DNA from: an uncultured Bacteroides sp.
Lineage (GTDB): Bacteria > Bacteroidota > Bacteroidia > Bacteroidales > Bacteroidaceae
Assembly (NCBI RefSeq): GCF_963677685.1
Contig: NZ_OY782186.1
Location: 310,001-374,000 of the forward strand
DNA length: 64,000 nucleotides
Direction of reading: 5' to 3'
Both the position numbers and the translations under genes were made by a program. Positions within the stretch are counted from its first letter, which is position 1, and each line of letters opens with the position of its first letter. The notes under the pieces are model-generated. The model saw only the letters and a list, made by a program, of their open reading frames with translations, did no database searches and had not been told where the DNA came from. This document shows positions 27,921 through 36,009 of this stretch, piece after piece.

Positions 27921-28895
27921 ATGGATGTCCTGTCTATTATAAAGATCCCCATTAGCGATGAACTGGTAGATTTTAAAGATCTATTTGATGATTCAATGTC
28001 TAGTTCTAACCCTTTACTTAATAGTGTAATTGAACACCTTAGGCAAAGGAATGGAAAGATGATGCGTCCTATTTTATTGCTGCTTGTTGCTAAGTTGTAT
28101 GGAAAAATAACCAAATCAACTTTGCATTCGGCTGTTTCATTGGAGCTTCTTCATACGGCAAGTTTAGTTCATGATGATGTAGTTGATGAAAGTACTGAGC
28201 GCCGTGGTCAATTATCTGTTAATGCTGTTTTTAATAATAAAGTTGCCGTTCTTACCGGAGATTATTTATTGGCTACATGTTTGGTACAAGCAGGGAAGAC
28301 AATGGATCACGGTATTATCGAGGTAATATCAAGGCTTGGACAAGATCTTTCTGAAGGAGAACTTTTACAGCTTTCTAATGTCAGCAATCCAGTTCTTTCT
28401 GAAGATGTTTATTTTGATGTTATTCGTAAGAAGACAGCTGCATTATTTGCTACGTGCACTAAAGCCGCCGCTTTGTCTGCTGGAGCATCAGATGTTAACG
28501 TAGAATATGCCCGTCTTTTAGGTGAATATATAGGTATTTGTTTTCAAATTAAAGATGATATCTTTGATTATTTTGATAGCAAAGAGATAGGAAAGCCTAC
28601 GGGGAATGATATGCTTGAGGGTAAATTGACCCTTCCTGTTCTTTATGCTTTAAATCATGTTCATAATGAAGAAGCTGTTGAGCTAGCCGTAAAAGTTAAA
28701 GATGGTACAGCTACGGCGGATGATATAGCCCTCCTTATTGATTTTGCAAAGCAGAGTGGGGGAATTGAACATGCTAAAGAGGTGATGGCTGAATACAGGA
28801 AAAAAGCATTAGATCTATTAATTCAATTACCAGAATCTGCGGTGAAATCATCGCTGATTACTTATCTTGACTATGTCGTTGAACGGGATAAATAA
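27921..28895 (+). CDS. Polyprenyl synthetase (octaprenyl/nonaprenyl diphosphate synthase type)
   Basis: 324 aa from the ATG at 27921; the open frame extends further upstream but across the promoter and into polA. The first Asp-rich motif is LVHDDVVDES (about 82-91) and the second QIKDDIFDYF (about 207-216). These bind the magnesium-diphosphate of the allylic substrate. The enzyme adds isopentenyl units to farnesyl diphosphate to make long trans-prenyl chains, here most likely the menaquinone side chain. Chain length cannot be fixed by eye. Ends at a hairpin shared with converging deoC. Confidence 0.93.
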   Translation: MDVLSIIKIPISDELVDFKDLFDDSMSSSNPLLNSVIEHLRQRNGKMMRPILLLLVAKLYGKITKSTLHSAVSLELLHTASLVHDDVVDESTERRGQLSVNAVFNNKVAVLTGDYLLATCLVQAGKTMDHGIIEVISRLGQDLSEGELLQLSNVSNPVLSEDVYFDVIRKKTAALFATCTKAAALSAGASDVNVEYARLLGEYIGICFQIKDDIFDYFDSKEIGKPTGNDMLEGKLTLPVLYALNHVHNEEAVELAVKVKDGTATADDIALLIDFAKQSGGIEHAKEVMAEYRKKALDLLIQLPESAVKSSLITYLDYVVERDK

Positions 28896-28934
28896 GAAAT
28901 GCCATGCTTCTTTGATAAAATAGCACGGCATTTC
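28896..28934. terminator. Hairpin between polyprenyl synthetase gene and deoC
   Basis: GAAATGCCaTGCT (28896-28908) pairs with AGCAcGGCATTTC (28922-28934), a 13-bp stem with one mismatch, between two converging genes. Confidence 0.75.
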
Positions 28935-28945
28935 TATGAATTCTT

Positions 28946-29851
28946 TTAGAAGAATTTAATTTCTTCTCCTTTAATTTCTGAAAGTAAAATATTAGCTAAT
29001 CTACTTGTTCCCAATCGGAAGAGATTATTGTTTAGCCATTCTTCACCCAATATTTCCTTCACTATTGTGTAGTATATAAGAGCATCATTCACGTCATTAA
29101 TTCCTCCAGCTGGTTTGAAACCTATTTTATTTCCAGTGAGATCATAATACTCTTTTATAGCCTGACACATTACTAAAGCAGCTTCAGGAGTGGCTGCAGG
29201 TTGTTGTTTTCCTGTAGAGGTTTTTATAAAGTCGGCACCTGCATACATGGATAAAAGAGAGGCCTTTTTTATGTTCGAAGCGTTACCCAGAGCACCGGTT
29301 TCAAGGATTACTTTCAAATGCTTATCCTTGCAAGCTTCTTTAAGTTCTTGTATTTCTTCACACATTGTTTCATAGTCTCCACTTAAAAATTTACCTACTG
29401 AAATTACAATATCTATTTCATCAGCTCCTTCCATGATTGCCATAGCAGTCTCAGCTATTTTAACCTCTATAAAAGTTTGTGAGGAGGGGAATCCGGCAGA
29501 TACACAGGCTATTTTAACGTTTTCAATTTCTAAAGTATCTTTTACAACTTGCGCAAAATTGGGATATACACAAATTGCCGCCACATTATTTAATTCTGCA
29601 AATTCTTCATCGAATTTGTTGACTTTTTCCGTAAACCTCATAACACTCTCATCGCTATCAGTGTTATTCAATGTTGTTAAGTCAATACAGTTGAAGAGTA
29701 GTTTCTTTACTTCTTCAGTATTATTATCTTGAACTTTTTTCTCTATAAGATTGGCTATTTGCTCTTTTATATCCTCATCTTTTAGATTTGTGTTGTATTT
29801 AGCTAATGTAGCATCATACTTGTTTTGAGTAGCTTCATTATTTTCCATCAT
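28946..29851 (-). CDS. deoC: Deoxyribose-phosphate aldolase
   Basis: 301 aa class I aldolase, longer than the 250-260 aa type because of an N-terminal helical extension (about 1-55). The Schiff-base Lys is in FIKTSTGK (about 211-218). Other family motifs are VCVYPNFAQVV (about 97), VISVGKFLSGDYE (about 155) and KPAGGIND (about 252). It splits 2-deoxyribose 5-phosphate into glyceraldehyde 3-phosphate and acetaldehyde in deoxynucleoside breakdown. Its start overlaps the mazG-like stop by 14 bp, suggesting coupling. Confidence 0.96.
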   Translation of the reverse strand: MMENNEATQNKYDATLAKYNTNLKDEDIKEQIANLIEKKVQDNNTEEVKKLLFNCIDLTTLNNTDSDESVMRFTEKVNKFDEEFAELNNVAAICVYPNFAQVVKDTLEIENVKIACVSAGFPSSQTFIEVKIAETAMAIMEGADEIDIVISVGKFLSGDYETMCEEIQELKEACKDKHLKVILETGALGNASNIKKASLLSMYAGADFIKTSTGKQQPAATPEAALVMCQAIKEYYDLTGNKIGFKPAGGINDVNDALIYYTIVKEILGEEWLNNNLFRLGTSRLANILLSEIKGEEIKFF

Positions 29852-30173
29852 CGTTTAATTTGGGGTTGTTTATATGTCTTTTATTATCTCTTTTTGTTTT
29901 CTTTTCAAGATTTCGAGTAAATTCTTTAGTTAGATCTACTCCGGTTTGGTTTGCAATGCAAAGCAATACCCATAGAACGTCAGTTAATTCATCGGCAATA
30001 TTTTCTTTTTCGCCTTCTTTAAAAGACTGTTCTCCATATTTCCGAGCCATAACTTTAGCTAGTTCTCCAACTTCTTCCGTTAGGATAGCCATGTTTGTGA
30101 GTTCGCTGAAATAGCGTACCCCATAGGTCTTTATCCATTCGTCTACTTTTTTTTGAGCTTCCTCTAATGTCAT
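29838..30173 (-). CDS. MazG-like nucleotide pyrophosphohydrolase
   Basis: 111 aa, a single all-alpha MazG domain. The magnesium-binding pattern is seen as EEVGELAK (about 29-36) and NIADELTDVLW (about 59-69). Such short enzymes hydrolyse nucleoside triphosphates to monophosphates and pyrophosphate and clear abnormal dNTPs; exact substrate unknown. It overlaps dtd by 1 bp upstream and deoC by 14 bp downstream, so all three are one operon. Confidence 0.93.
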   Translation of the reverse strand: MTLEEAQKKVDEWIKTYGVRYFSELTNMAILTEEVGELAKVMARKYGEQSFKEGEKENIADELTDVLWVLLCIANQTGVDLTKEFTRNLEKKTKRDNKRHINNPKLNDDGK

Positions 30174-30625
30174 TATTCTTTGTTTTTAGTATCCATACAG
30201 ATAGTTACCGGACCGTCGTTTAGTAATTCTACTTTCATATCGGCACCAAACTCTCCTGTACCTATTTCTTTGCCGATTGTTACTGAAAGTTTTTCGCAAA
30301 ATTCCTTGTATAGTGGGATGGATATGTCATGTTTTGCAGCTTTTATATAAGAGGGCCTATTCCCTTTTTTTGTTGAAGCATGGAGCGTAAATTGACTAAT
30401 AACCAATATATTTCCATCTATATCTAAAATTGACTTGTTCATAACTCCATATTCGTCATCAAAGATACGAATATTTGCTATTTTCTTACATAGCCATTCT
30501 ATGTCTTCTGTTCCGTCTTTTTCTTCAATACCTATGAATACTAACAATCCTTTTTCTATGGCTGATTTGCATTTCTTTTCTATGGTAACCGAAGCATGCG
30601 TAACTCGCTGTATGACTACTCTCAT
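30173..30625 (-). CDS. dtd: D-aminoacyl-tRNA deacylase
   Basis: 150 aa, the normal Dtd length. The conserved SQFTLHASTKKGNRPSY stretch (about 78-94) and the C-terminal cross-subunit Gly-Pro motif in NDGPVTICMDT (about 136-146) form the active site of the homodimer. It removes D-amino acids (and glycine from tRNA-Ala) from mischarged tRNA. First gene of the dtd-mazG-deoC operon, with a -7 element TACATTTG at 30652-30659. Confidence 0.96.
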   Translation of the reverse strand: MRVVIQRVTHASVTIEKKCKSAIEKGLLVFIGIEEKDGTEDIEWLCKKIANIRIFDDEYGVMNKSILDIDGNILVISQFTLHASTKKGNRPSYIKAAKHDISIPLYKEFCEKLSVTIGKEIGTGEFGADMKVELLNDGPVTICMDTKNKE

Positions 30626-30651
30626 TTTTGTTTTTAATCTGTTTATTGAAG

Positions 30652-30659
30652 CAAATGTA
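30652..30659 (-). promoter_or_regulatory. Promoter -7 element of the dtd operon
   Basis: TACATTTG on the minus strand, exact TAnnTTTG, 26 bases before the dtd start. No clear -33 box. Confidence 0.45.
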
Positions 30660-30864
30660 CAAATAAAAAGAGAAAGGATTCCTTCTAAGATGACTTTATT
30701 TGCTTTAATGAGAGGGGGTTGAAGGTTAGCTTATATTGTTTGAGTGCAGCAAAGATGTTTTCTGTTATGATTGAGGGAGATTTTTATATATAAGAAAGCT
30801 CTATATAATAGTTATTCGTTATTCTTTAACTAAATGTTTTAATATATTGCTATAAAATAGTCTG

Positions 30865-32703
30865 TTATTCCTTTGTTTTATTGCGTTCTTTAAAATAATC
30901 TGTTACTATTTTAGATTTTGATTCGCCAATGACTTTAGAGAGTTCTTCTTGTGATGCTTCTTGTATGCGTTTTAAGCTTTTAAATTCTTTGAGTAGGCTT
31001 GTTTTTGTTTTCTCGCCGATACCTTTTATCTCGTCAAGGGCAGAAGATACTTGTCTCTTGCTGCGTTTATCTCTATGGAAAGTGATAGCAAAGCGATGCA
31101 CTTCATCTTGAATTTGTTCCATTATTCTGAATAAGGGACTTCCTTGTTTTAGTCCAATAGTTTGAGGAGGGAACCCAAATAATAACTCTGAAGTGCGATG
31201 CTTTTTATCCTTTGCCAATCCTGCTATGGGTATCTCTACTTCGATTTCCTCTAATGCCTGTTTTACAGCTCCCATTTGCCCTTTTCCTCCGTCGGTGATA
31301 ATGAGGTCGGGTAGGGACTTTTCCTCTTCTTTAAGACGCTGATAACGCCTTTTTACGACTTCCTTCATGGAAGCATAGTCGTCGGATCCTACAACAGTCT
31401 TAATGTTGTATTTTCTATAGTCGTTTTTAGATGGTTTGGCTTTTTTGAAAACAACACATGCTGCGACCGGATCTGTTCCTTGGATGTTAGAATTGTCAAA
31501 GCATTCTATGTGCATAGGAAGGTTGTCAAGATGTAGCTCTTCCTGTATTTCTTTCATTAAGCGCATGCTTCTTTGCTCTGGGTTGAGCTTTTCTGCTTGC
31601 TTCATGCGGTCTGCTTTGTATTGCTTAACATTGAGCAGTGATAAATCGAGTAGTTTCTTCTTATCACCTCTTTGTGGCACTGTGAAGGTTATGTCGTTTA
31701 AGTCCATTTCTATGTTGAAAGGGACTATTATTTCTTTCGATAGACTTTTATATCTTTCTCTCATTTCTATTATTCCTAGAGAAAGCAATTCTTCTTTTGT
31801 TTCATTTAGCTTTTTTCTATATTCAAATGTAAAAGCTTGATTGATGGCGCCGTTTGTTATGTGAAGATAATTAATAAATGCAGATTTTGTGCCATCTTCC
31901 TCGATAGAAAATACGTCTATATTATGAAGTATTGCACTGACTACTTCTGATTTTGCACGATAATTTTCTATCAGTTCATATCTCTTTTTGACCTCTTGAG
32001 CTTCTTCAAATTTCATTTCAACTGCTAATTCTTGCATCTGTTGAAGTAGCATCCTGCTAATTTCTTGCGTATTTCCTTTTAGTATTTCTTTTATTTCCTG
32101 AATATTTTTCATGTAGCTGTCATGCGATTGCAATCCAATACAAGGACCTGCGCAGTTTTTTATATGATATTCCAAGCATACATTGAACTTTCCGGCACGT
32201 ATGTTTTCAGGGCTGAGGTTTAGATGGCAAGTACGGATAGGATATAAATGCTTTATTAGATCTAATAAAGCATACATTGAAGGCACGTGGCTGTAAGGTC
32301 CATAATAAGAAGATCCGTTGCGGATAATCTTTCTGGTTTTGAAAACTCGTGGAAAGTATTCATTTTGTATGCAGATAGATGGGTAGGTCTTATCATCTTT
32401 AAGCAATACATTATAGCGAGGTTTATACTTCTTTATTAGATTATTTTCTAATAATAGGGCATCTTCTTCCGAGTTAACGACAATGTATCTGATATCAGCT
32501 ATTTTACTAACTAATACTCTTGTTTTTCCAGGTTGGTGCTCTTTGCTAAAATAAGAGTATACTCTTCTCTTTAGGTTTTTAGCTTTTCCTACATAAATAA
32601 TCACCCCTTCTGTATTTAGGTATTGGTAAATGCCAGGTCCCTCAGGCAAATTGAGTACTATGCTTTTTAGGTATTCATTTGTATTTAATTCCTGGTTTTC
32701 CAT
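30865..32703 (-). CDS. uvrC: UvrABC system protein C
   Basis: 612 aa. The N-terminal GIY-YIG nuclease (about 15-95; GPGIYQYLN, VIIYVGKAKNLKRR) makes the 3' cut. A Cys-containing region and the UVR domain (about 205-240) bind UvrB. The C-terminal RNase H-like nuclease (about 375-545; HIECFDNSNIQGT, LIITDGGKGQ) makes the 5' cut, and a helix-hairpin-helix pair (about 555-605) binds DNA. It acts in nucleotide excision repair. Gap of 107 bp from apt, which holds a plus-oriented hairpin. Confidence 0.97.
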   Translation of the reverse strand: MENQELNTNEYLKSIVLNLPEGPGIYQYLNTEGVIIYVGKAKNLKRRVYSYFSKEHQPGKTRVLVSKIADIRYIVVNSEEDALLLENNLIKKYKPRYNVLLKDDKTYPSICIQNEYFPRVFKTRKIIRNGSSYYGPYSHVPSMYALLDLIKHLYPIRTCHLNLSPENIRAGKFNVCLEYHIKNCAGPCIGLQSHDSYMKNIQEIKEILKGNTQEISRMLLQQMQELAVEMKFEEAQEVKKRYELIENYRAKSEVVSAILHNIDVFSIEEDGTKSAFINYLHITNGAINQAFTFEYRKKLNETKEELLSLGIIEMRERYKSLSKEIIVPFNIEMDLNDITFTVPQRGDKKKLLDLSLLNVKQYKADRMKQAEKLNPEQRSMRLMKEIQEELHLDNLPMHIECFDNSNIQGTDPVAACVVFKKAKPSKNDYRKYNIKTVVGSDDYASMKEVVKRRYQRLKEEEKSLPDLIITDGGKGQMGAVKQALEEIEVEIPIAGLAKDKKHRTSELLFGFPPQTIGLKQGSPLFRIMEQIQDEVHRFAITFHRDKRSKRQVSSALDEIKGIGEKTKTSLLKEFKSLKRIQEASQEELSKVIGESKSKIVTDYFKERNKTKE

Positions 32704-32758
32704 TTTATTTCCTGAATAGAGATAATACTGTAGTTCGATAGTATCTAATTTGAAGAGT

Positions 32759-32803
32759 ACTCTGCGCTAAAGCTTTTGAGGGGCTTAGGCGCAGAGTTTT
32801 TTG
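32759..32803 (+). terminator. Terminator-like hairpin oriented on the plus strand between uvrC and apt
   Basis: ACTCTGCGC (32759-32767) pairs with GCGCAGAGT (32789-32797), followed on the plus strand by TTTTTT. Both flanking genes are on the minus strand, where the T-run would come before the stem, so it is not a normal terminator for apt. No plus-strand gene ends here. Confidence 0.55.
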
Positions 32804-32810
32804 GGCTTGT

Positions 32811-33335
32811 TTATAAACTTAACACAGATTCGACTTCTATGTCTTTATCAAATAAAGATTTTCCTTTCAGTTCCTTTAGTTCGATAATGAAGTTTACGTA
32901 TATTTTTTTAGGGCTTAATCTTTTTACTAAATCACAAGAAGCTTTCATTGTGCCTCCTGTTGCTAGCAAATCATCATGAAGCAATACAACGTCATTTTCG
33001 TTGAGTGCATCTTTGTGTATTTGCACAGTGTCTTTGCCATATTCTTTGTCGTAGCTTTCTTCTATCGTTTCTGCAGGAAGCTTTCCTGGTTTGCGGATAG
33101 GTATAAAGCCTGCACCTAGTCGCGTTGCTAGTATTGGCCCCATAATGAATCCTCTAGATTCAATTCCGATAACTTTTGTTATTCCTTTGTCTTTGTACAT
33201 GTCGTACATTAAATCCGAAAGGAGTTGCAGACATTCCGCATCTTTAAATAGAGTTGTTACATCTTTAAATTGGATTCCAGGAATAGGAAAGTCTGGAATG
33301 TTTCTAATGCTTTTGATAAGCTTTTCTTTGCTCAT
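32811..33335 (-). CDS. apt: Adenine phosphoribosyltransferase
   Basis: 174 aa, family-typical. It makes AMP from adenine and PRPP in purine salvage. The PRPP-binding motif is VVLLHDDLLATGGTMKA (about 118-134) and the adenine-side motif ESRGFIMGP (about 59-67). Length and start are standard. It follows mnmG with only 55 bp, which contain a parS-like palindrome, and may be co-transcribed with it. Confidence 0.97.
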   Translation of the reverse strand: MSKEKLIKSIRNIPDFPIPGIQFKDVTTLFKDAECLQLLSDLMYDMYKDKGITKVIGIESRGFIMGPILATRLGAGFIPIRKPGKLPAETIEESYDKEYGKDTVQIHKDALNENDVVLLHDDLLATGGTMKASCDLVKRLSPKKIYVNFIIELKELKGKSLFDKDIEVESVLSL

Positions 33336-33368
33336 AATCAGTTGTTTAATTCATTTCTTTAAATGTAT

Positions 33369-33384
33369 TGTTTCACGTGAAACG
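33369..33384. promoter_or_regulatory. parS-like ParB-binding site
   Basis: TGTTTCACGTGAAACG matches the bacterial chromosomal parS consensus TGTTTCACGTGAAACA at 15 of 16 bases and keeps the 14-bp GTTTCACGTGAAAC palindrome perfectly. It lies in the 55-bp gap between mnmG and apt. ParB loads here in many bacteria to segregate the origin region. Confidence 0.82.
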
Positions 33385-33390
33385 GATGCT

Positions 33391-35268
33391 CTATCGTCCT
33401 GATAGAACCAATAGTACGTTGATATCACTGGGAGAAACTCCCGGTATTCTGCTTGCTTGCGCTATTGTTTCAGGATCAATCTTTATAAGTTTTTGTCGTG
33501 CTTCAGTTGAAAGAGATTGTATGTTGTCGTAGTCAAATTTACCTCTGATTCTAATACTTTCTAGTCGTGACAATTTGTTCGCTATCATACGTTCACGCTC
33601 TATATATCCTTGATATTTTATCTGAATTTCGGCAGCCTCTATAATTTCTTCTTTTCTACTATCATCTATTTCATCGATGATTTTATTGAAAGCAGGTATA
33701 TGTTCTGCTATATTTTTAATTGTTATTTGCGGACGATTAATCAAATCAATTAGTTTGCAACCATGTCTTAATGGAGTGGTCTCTAATTTTTCAAGAGCGT
33801 CGTTAATAAGCACTGGCTTGATCGAATAATTTTTAGCAAAGTCTATGATATCATCAATTATTTCCCGTTTCTTTTTCATAAGGAGATATCTTTCTTCTTT
33901 TGCCAATCCTAGTTTCCATGCTTTTTCTGTTAACCTCATGTCTGCATCGTCCATTCGAAGTAGTATACGATATTCTGCTCTAGAAGTAAACATACGATAA
34001 GGTTCATCTACTCCTTTAGTAACAAGATCATCGATTAATACACCGATATAGGCTTCATCTCTTGCTAGTGTAAAAGGCTCTCCTCCGTTGCAATTTATAT
34101 GTGCATTAATTCCGGCTATTAATCCTTGACCTGCAGCTTCTTCGTATCCGGTAGTACCGTTCACTTGTCCGGCAAAAAATAGATTCTTAATTATTTTCGA
34201 TTCCAACGAATGTTTTAATTGAGTTGGATCAAAAAAATCATATTCGATAGCATATCCCGGACGGTATATTTCTAGATTCTTAAAAGCAGGTATTTTTTTT
34301 AATGCCGCAATTTGAATGTCAAGTGGGAGTGAAGAAGAAAAACCATTAAGATAAAGTTCTTGGGTTGTTTCTCCTTCGGGTTCAAGAAATAATTGGTGTT
34401 GTTCCTTATCAGGAAAAGTCACTATTTTAGTCTCTATACTAGGGCAATATCGTGGACCTATACTTTGTATTTGTCCGTTGAAAAGAGGAGATTGCGCTAA
34501 TCCTTCTCGGAGCACATTATGTACTTCTGCGTTAGTATAGCATGTCCAGCACTGCAACTGTTTAAGATGCCGAACACTTGTATTCATGAATGAAAACTTG
34601 TGGAAGTCGTTTTCTCCATCTTGAATGGACATTTGGCTAAAATCAACGCTTCTACCGTCAATTCTTACCGGAGTTCCTGTTTTCATTCGGCCAGACCTAA
34701 TCCCGTGTTTCACGATTGATTCTGTTAGTTGCAATGAAGGTGGTTCGGCCATTCTTCCGCCTGGAAGTTGGGTTTTCCCCACGTGCATCAGTCCATTTAG
34801 AAAAGTTCCAGTTGTGATTACAACTGATTTAGCGTAGAAAGTGACGTCCCAGAATGTTACTAGTCCAACAATTTCTCCATTTTCAACGATAATCTCTTTC
34901 ACTGTATCTTGCCAGATACTCAGATTTTGAGTATTTTCCAAAACATCTCTCCATGCCCATATAAATTTATTACGGTCACACTGTGCTCTAGGACTCCACA
35001 TTGCAGGCCCTTTAGATCGATTAAGGATACGGAACTGGATAGCTGTTGTATCGGTTATTAAGCCCATACACCCTCCAAGAGCATCTATTTCTCGAACGAT
35101 TTGCCCTTTTGCGATTCCTCCTACGGCTGGGTTGCAGCTCATTTGAGCAACCTTATTCATATCCATAGTGATAAGGCAGGTTTTTGAACCTAAGTTAGCA
35201 GCGGCAACGGCAGCTTCACAGCCGGCATGTCCTGCGCCTATCACAATCACATCATATTTAAATTCCAT
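33391..35268 (-). CDS. mnmG: tRNA uridine-5-carboxymethylaminomethyl modification enzyme MnmG (GidA)
   Basis: 625 aa from the ATG at 35268. A longer open frame starts at 35295, but that codon lies inside the TAACTTTG promoter element. The FAD-binding GxGxxG is in VIVIGAGHAGCEAA (about 7-20). Other motifs are CNPAVGGIAKG (about 47-57), GTFLNGL, GLIAGINA and the C-terminal MnmE-binding helical domain (about 545-625). With MnmE it modifies U34 of certain tRNAs. MnmG genes often lie near the replication origin, which fits the adjacent parS-like site. Confidence 0.97.
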   Translation of the reverse strand: MEFKYDVIVIGAGHAGCEAAVAAANLGSKTCLITMDMNKVAQMSCNPAVGGIAKGQIVREIDALGGCMGLITDTTAIQFRILNRSKGPAMWSPRAQCDRNKFIWAWRDVLENTQNLSIWQDTVKEIIVENGEIVGLVTFWDVTFYAKSVVITTGTFLNGLMHVGKTQLPGGRMAEPPSLQLTESIVKHGIRSGRMKTGTPVRIDGRSVDFSQMSIQDGENDFHKFSFMNTSVRHLKQLQCWTCYTNAEVHNVLREGLAQSPLFNGQIQSIGPRYCPSIETKIVTFPDKEQHQLFLEPEGETTQELYLNGFSSSLPLDIQIAALKKIPAFKNLEIYRPGYAIEYDFFDPTQLKHSLESKIIKNLFFAGQVNGTTGYEEAAGQGLIAGINAHINCNGGEPFTLARDEAYIGVLIDDLVTKGVDEPYRMFTSRAEYRILLRMDDADMRLTEKAWKLGLAKEERYLLMKKKREIIDDIIDFAKNYSIKPVLINDALEKLETTPLRHGCKLIDLINRPQITIKNIAEHIPAFNKIIDEIDDSRKEEIIEAAEIQIKYQGYIERERMIANKLSRLESIRIRGKFDYDNIQSLSTEARQKLIKIDPETIAQASRIPGVSPSDINVLLVLSGR

Positions 35269-35292
35269 TGATTTACTGTTTATTAAACGCTG

Positions 35293-35324
35293 CAAAGTTA
35301 CATGTTTATTTCAGTATTACCATA
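35293..35324 (-). promoter_or_regulatory. Promoter of mnmG
   Basis: On the minus strand TATG, 20 bases, TAACTTTG. The -7 box is exact and the -33 box has one mismatch; it ends 24 bases before the ATG. Confidence 0.6.
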
Positions 35325-35729
35325 CAGCCTGTTTAAAAAGCAAAACAAACCTGTTTTGAGATTTGTTGTTGCTGATTTTAGAGAATCTACTAAAATGTTT
35401 CTAATAGCTTTACTCAGGGCGTTTCTGGTTGAAAGATTTATTATGCACTTATTTTTGTCTGGCGTATCTGTTCAATTTGCTATTGCAGAATATGGCAATG
35501 CTAAACTTAGCTAAATACTAATGATGATGTGAATATGCACAGGTCTTTTGCTCGACTAAAGAAATCAGATTAATTCATTTGCATTAATGATATACTGTGA
35601 ATGCGATTGTTTTGCTGTGGTTTTATTTTCTCGTAAGGCTTTGTAGATGCTTTTTCTTTCATTCCATTTCCTTTAGCAAAGGCTATAACTAGTGAATCTT
35701 ATGGCATTGATAATTGATTTCAATTGCTG

Positions 35730-35831
35730 TTTTTTATCGTTTCTCACACGCAGACCGTATAGTCTCCACATGCAGTCTCTAGAGATTCCAGGTGGAGACT
35801 ATATACTCCCCGTTCGAGAAACGATAAAAAA
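35730..35831. repeat. 102-bp element of three coaxial inverted repeats
   Basis: Outer arms TTTTTTATCGTTTCTC (35730-35745) and its exact complement (35816-35831). Inner arms TATAGTCTCCAC (35758-35769) and complement (35792-35803). Central palindrome TCTCTAGAGA (35776-35785). All three share the axis at 35780.5, with symmetric unpaired 12+12 and 6+6 base spacers. In either direction the 3' end of a transcript would carry A rather than U, so it is not an ordinary terminator. Confidence 0.9.
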
Positions 35832-35980
35832 ATCCCATCCCATACGCTAGAAGTATAGGTTGCTTATGGTTCTTTATACTGCATTTTATACTAGTTAGAC
35901 GGATAAACAATCTGTTGTATTTATTATTTAAATAATGCAAAATATAGACCTTTTATCCTTAGTAGGATAGAATAACTTTT

Positions 35981-35988
35981 TATATTTG
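35981..35988 (+). promoter_or_regulatory. Promoter -7 element of TPR regulator with nearby inverted repeat
   Basis: TATATTTG, 21 bases before the ATG. A small inverted repeat TATCCT-tagt-AGGATA (35954-35969) lies just upstream in the spacer and could be an operator. Confidence 0.5.
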
Positions 35989-36009
35989 TCATAAATTATT
36001 TTGTAATTT

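Larger units (their letters stand above)
35296..36009. other. Intergenic region at the main strand switch
   Basis: 714 bp between divergent mnmG and a TPR regulator. It holds both promoters and the nested palindrome at 35730-35831. A 70-codon open frame at 35302-35514 has no coding look. No consensus DnaA box (TTATCCACA) was seen. Confidence 0.65.

Noticed and set aside
34701..34720. Second parS-like site inside mnmG (GTTTCACG half)
   Set aside because: Only a half site is present; the palindrome is not completed on the other side.
35302..35514. 70-codon open frame in the mnmG/TPR-regulator gap
   Set aside because: It overlaps the mnmG promoter, has no ribosome-site or -7 element of its own at a good distance, and its product resembles no known protein.
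35730..35831. Nested palindrome as a Rho-independent terminator or invertible promoter
   Set aside because: The U-run would be at the 5' side in both directions, and the 22 bases between the inner arms hold no promoter and are too short for known invertible switches.
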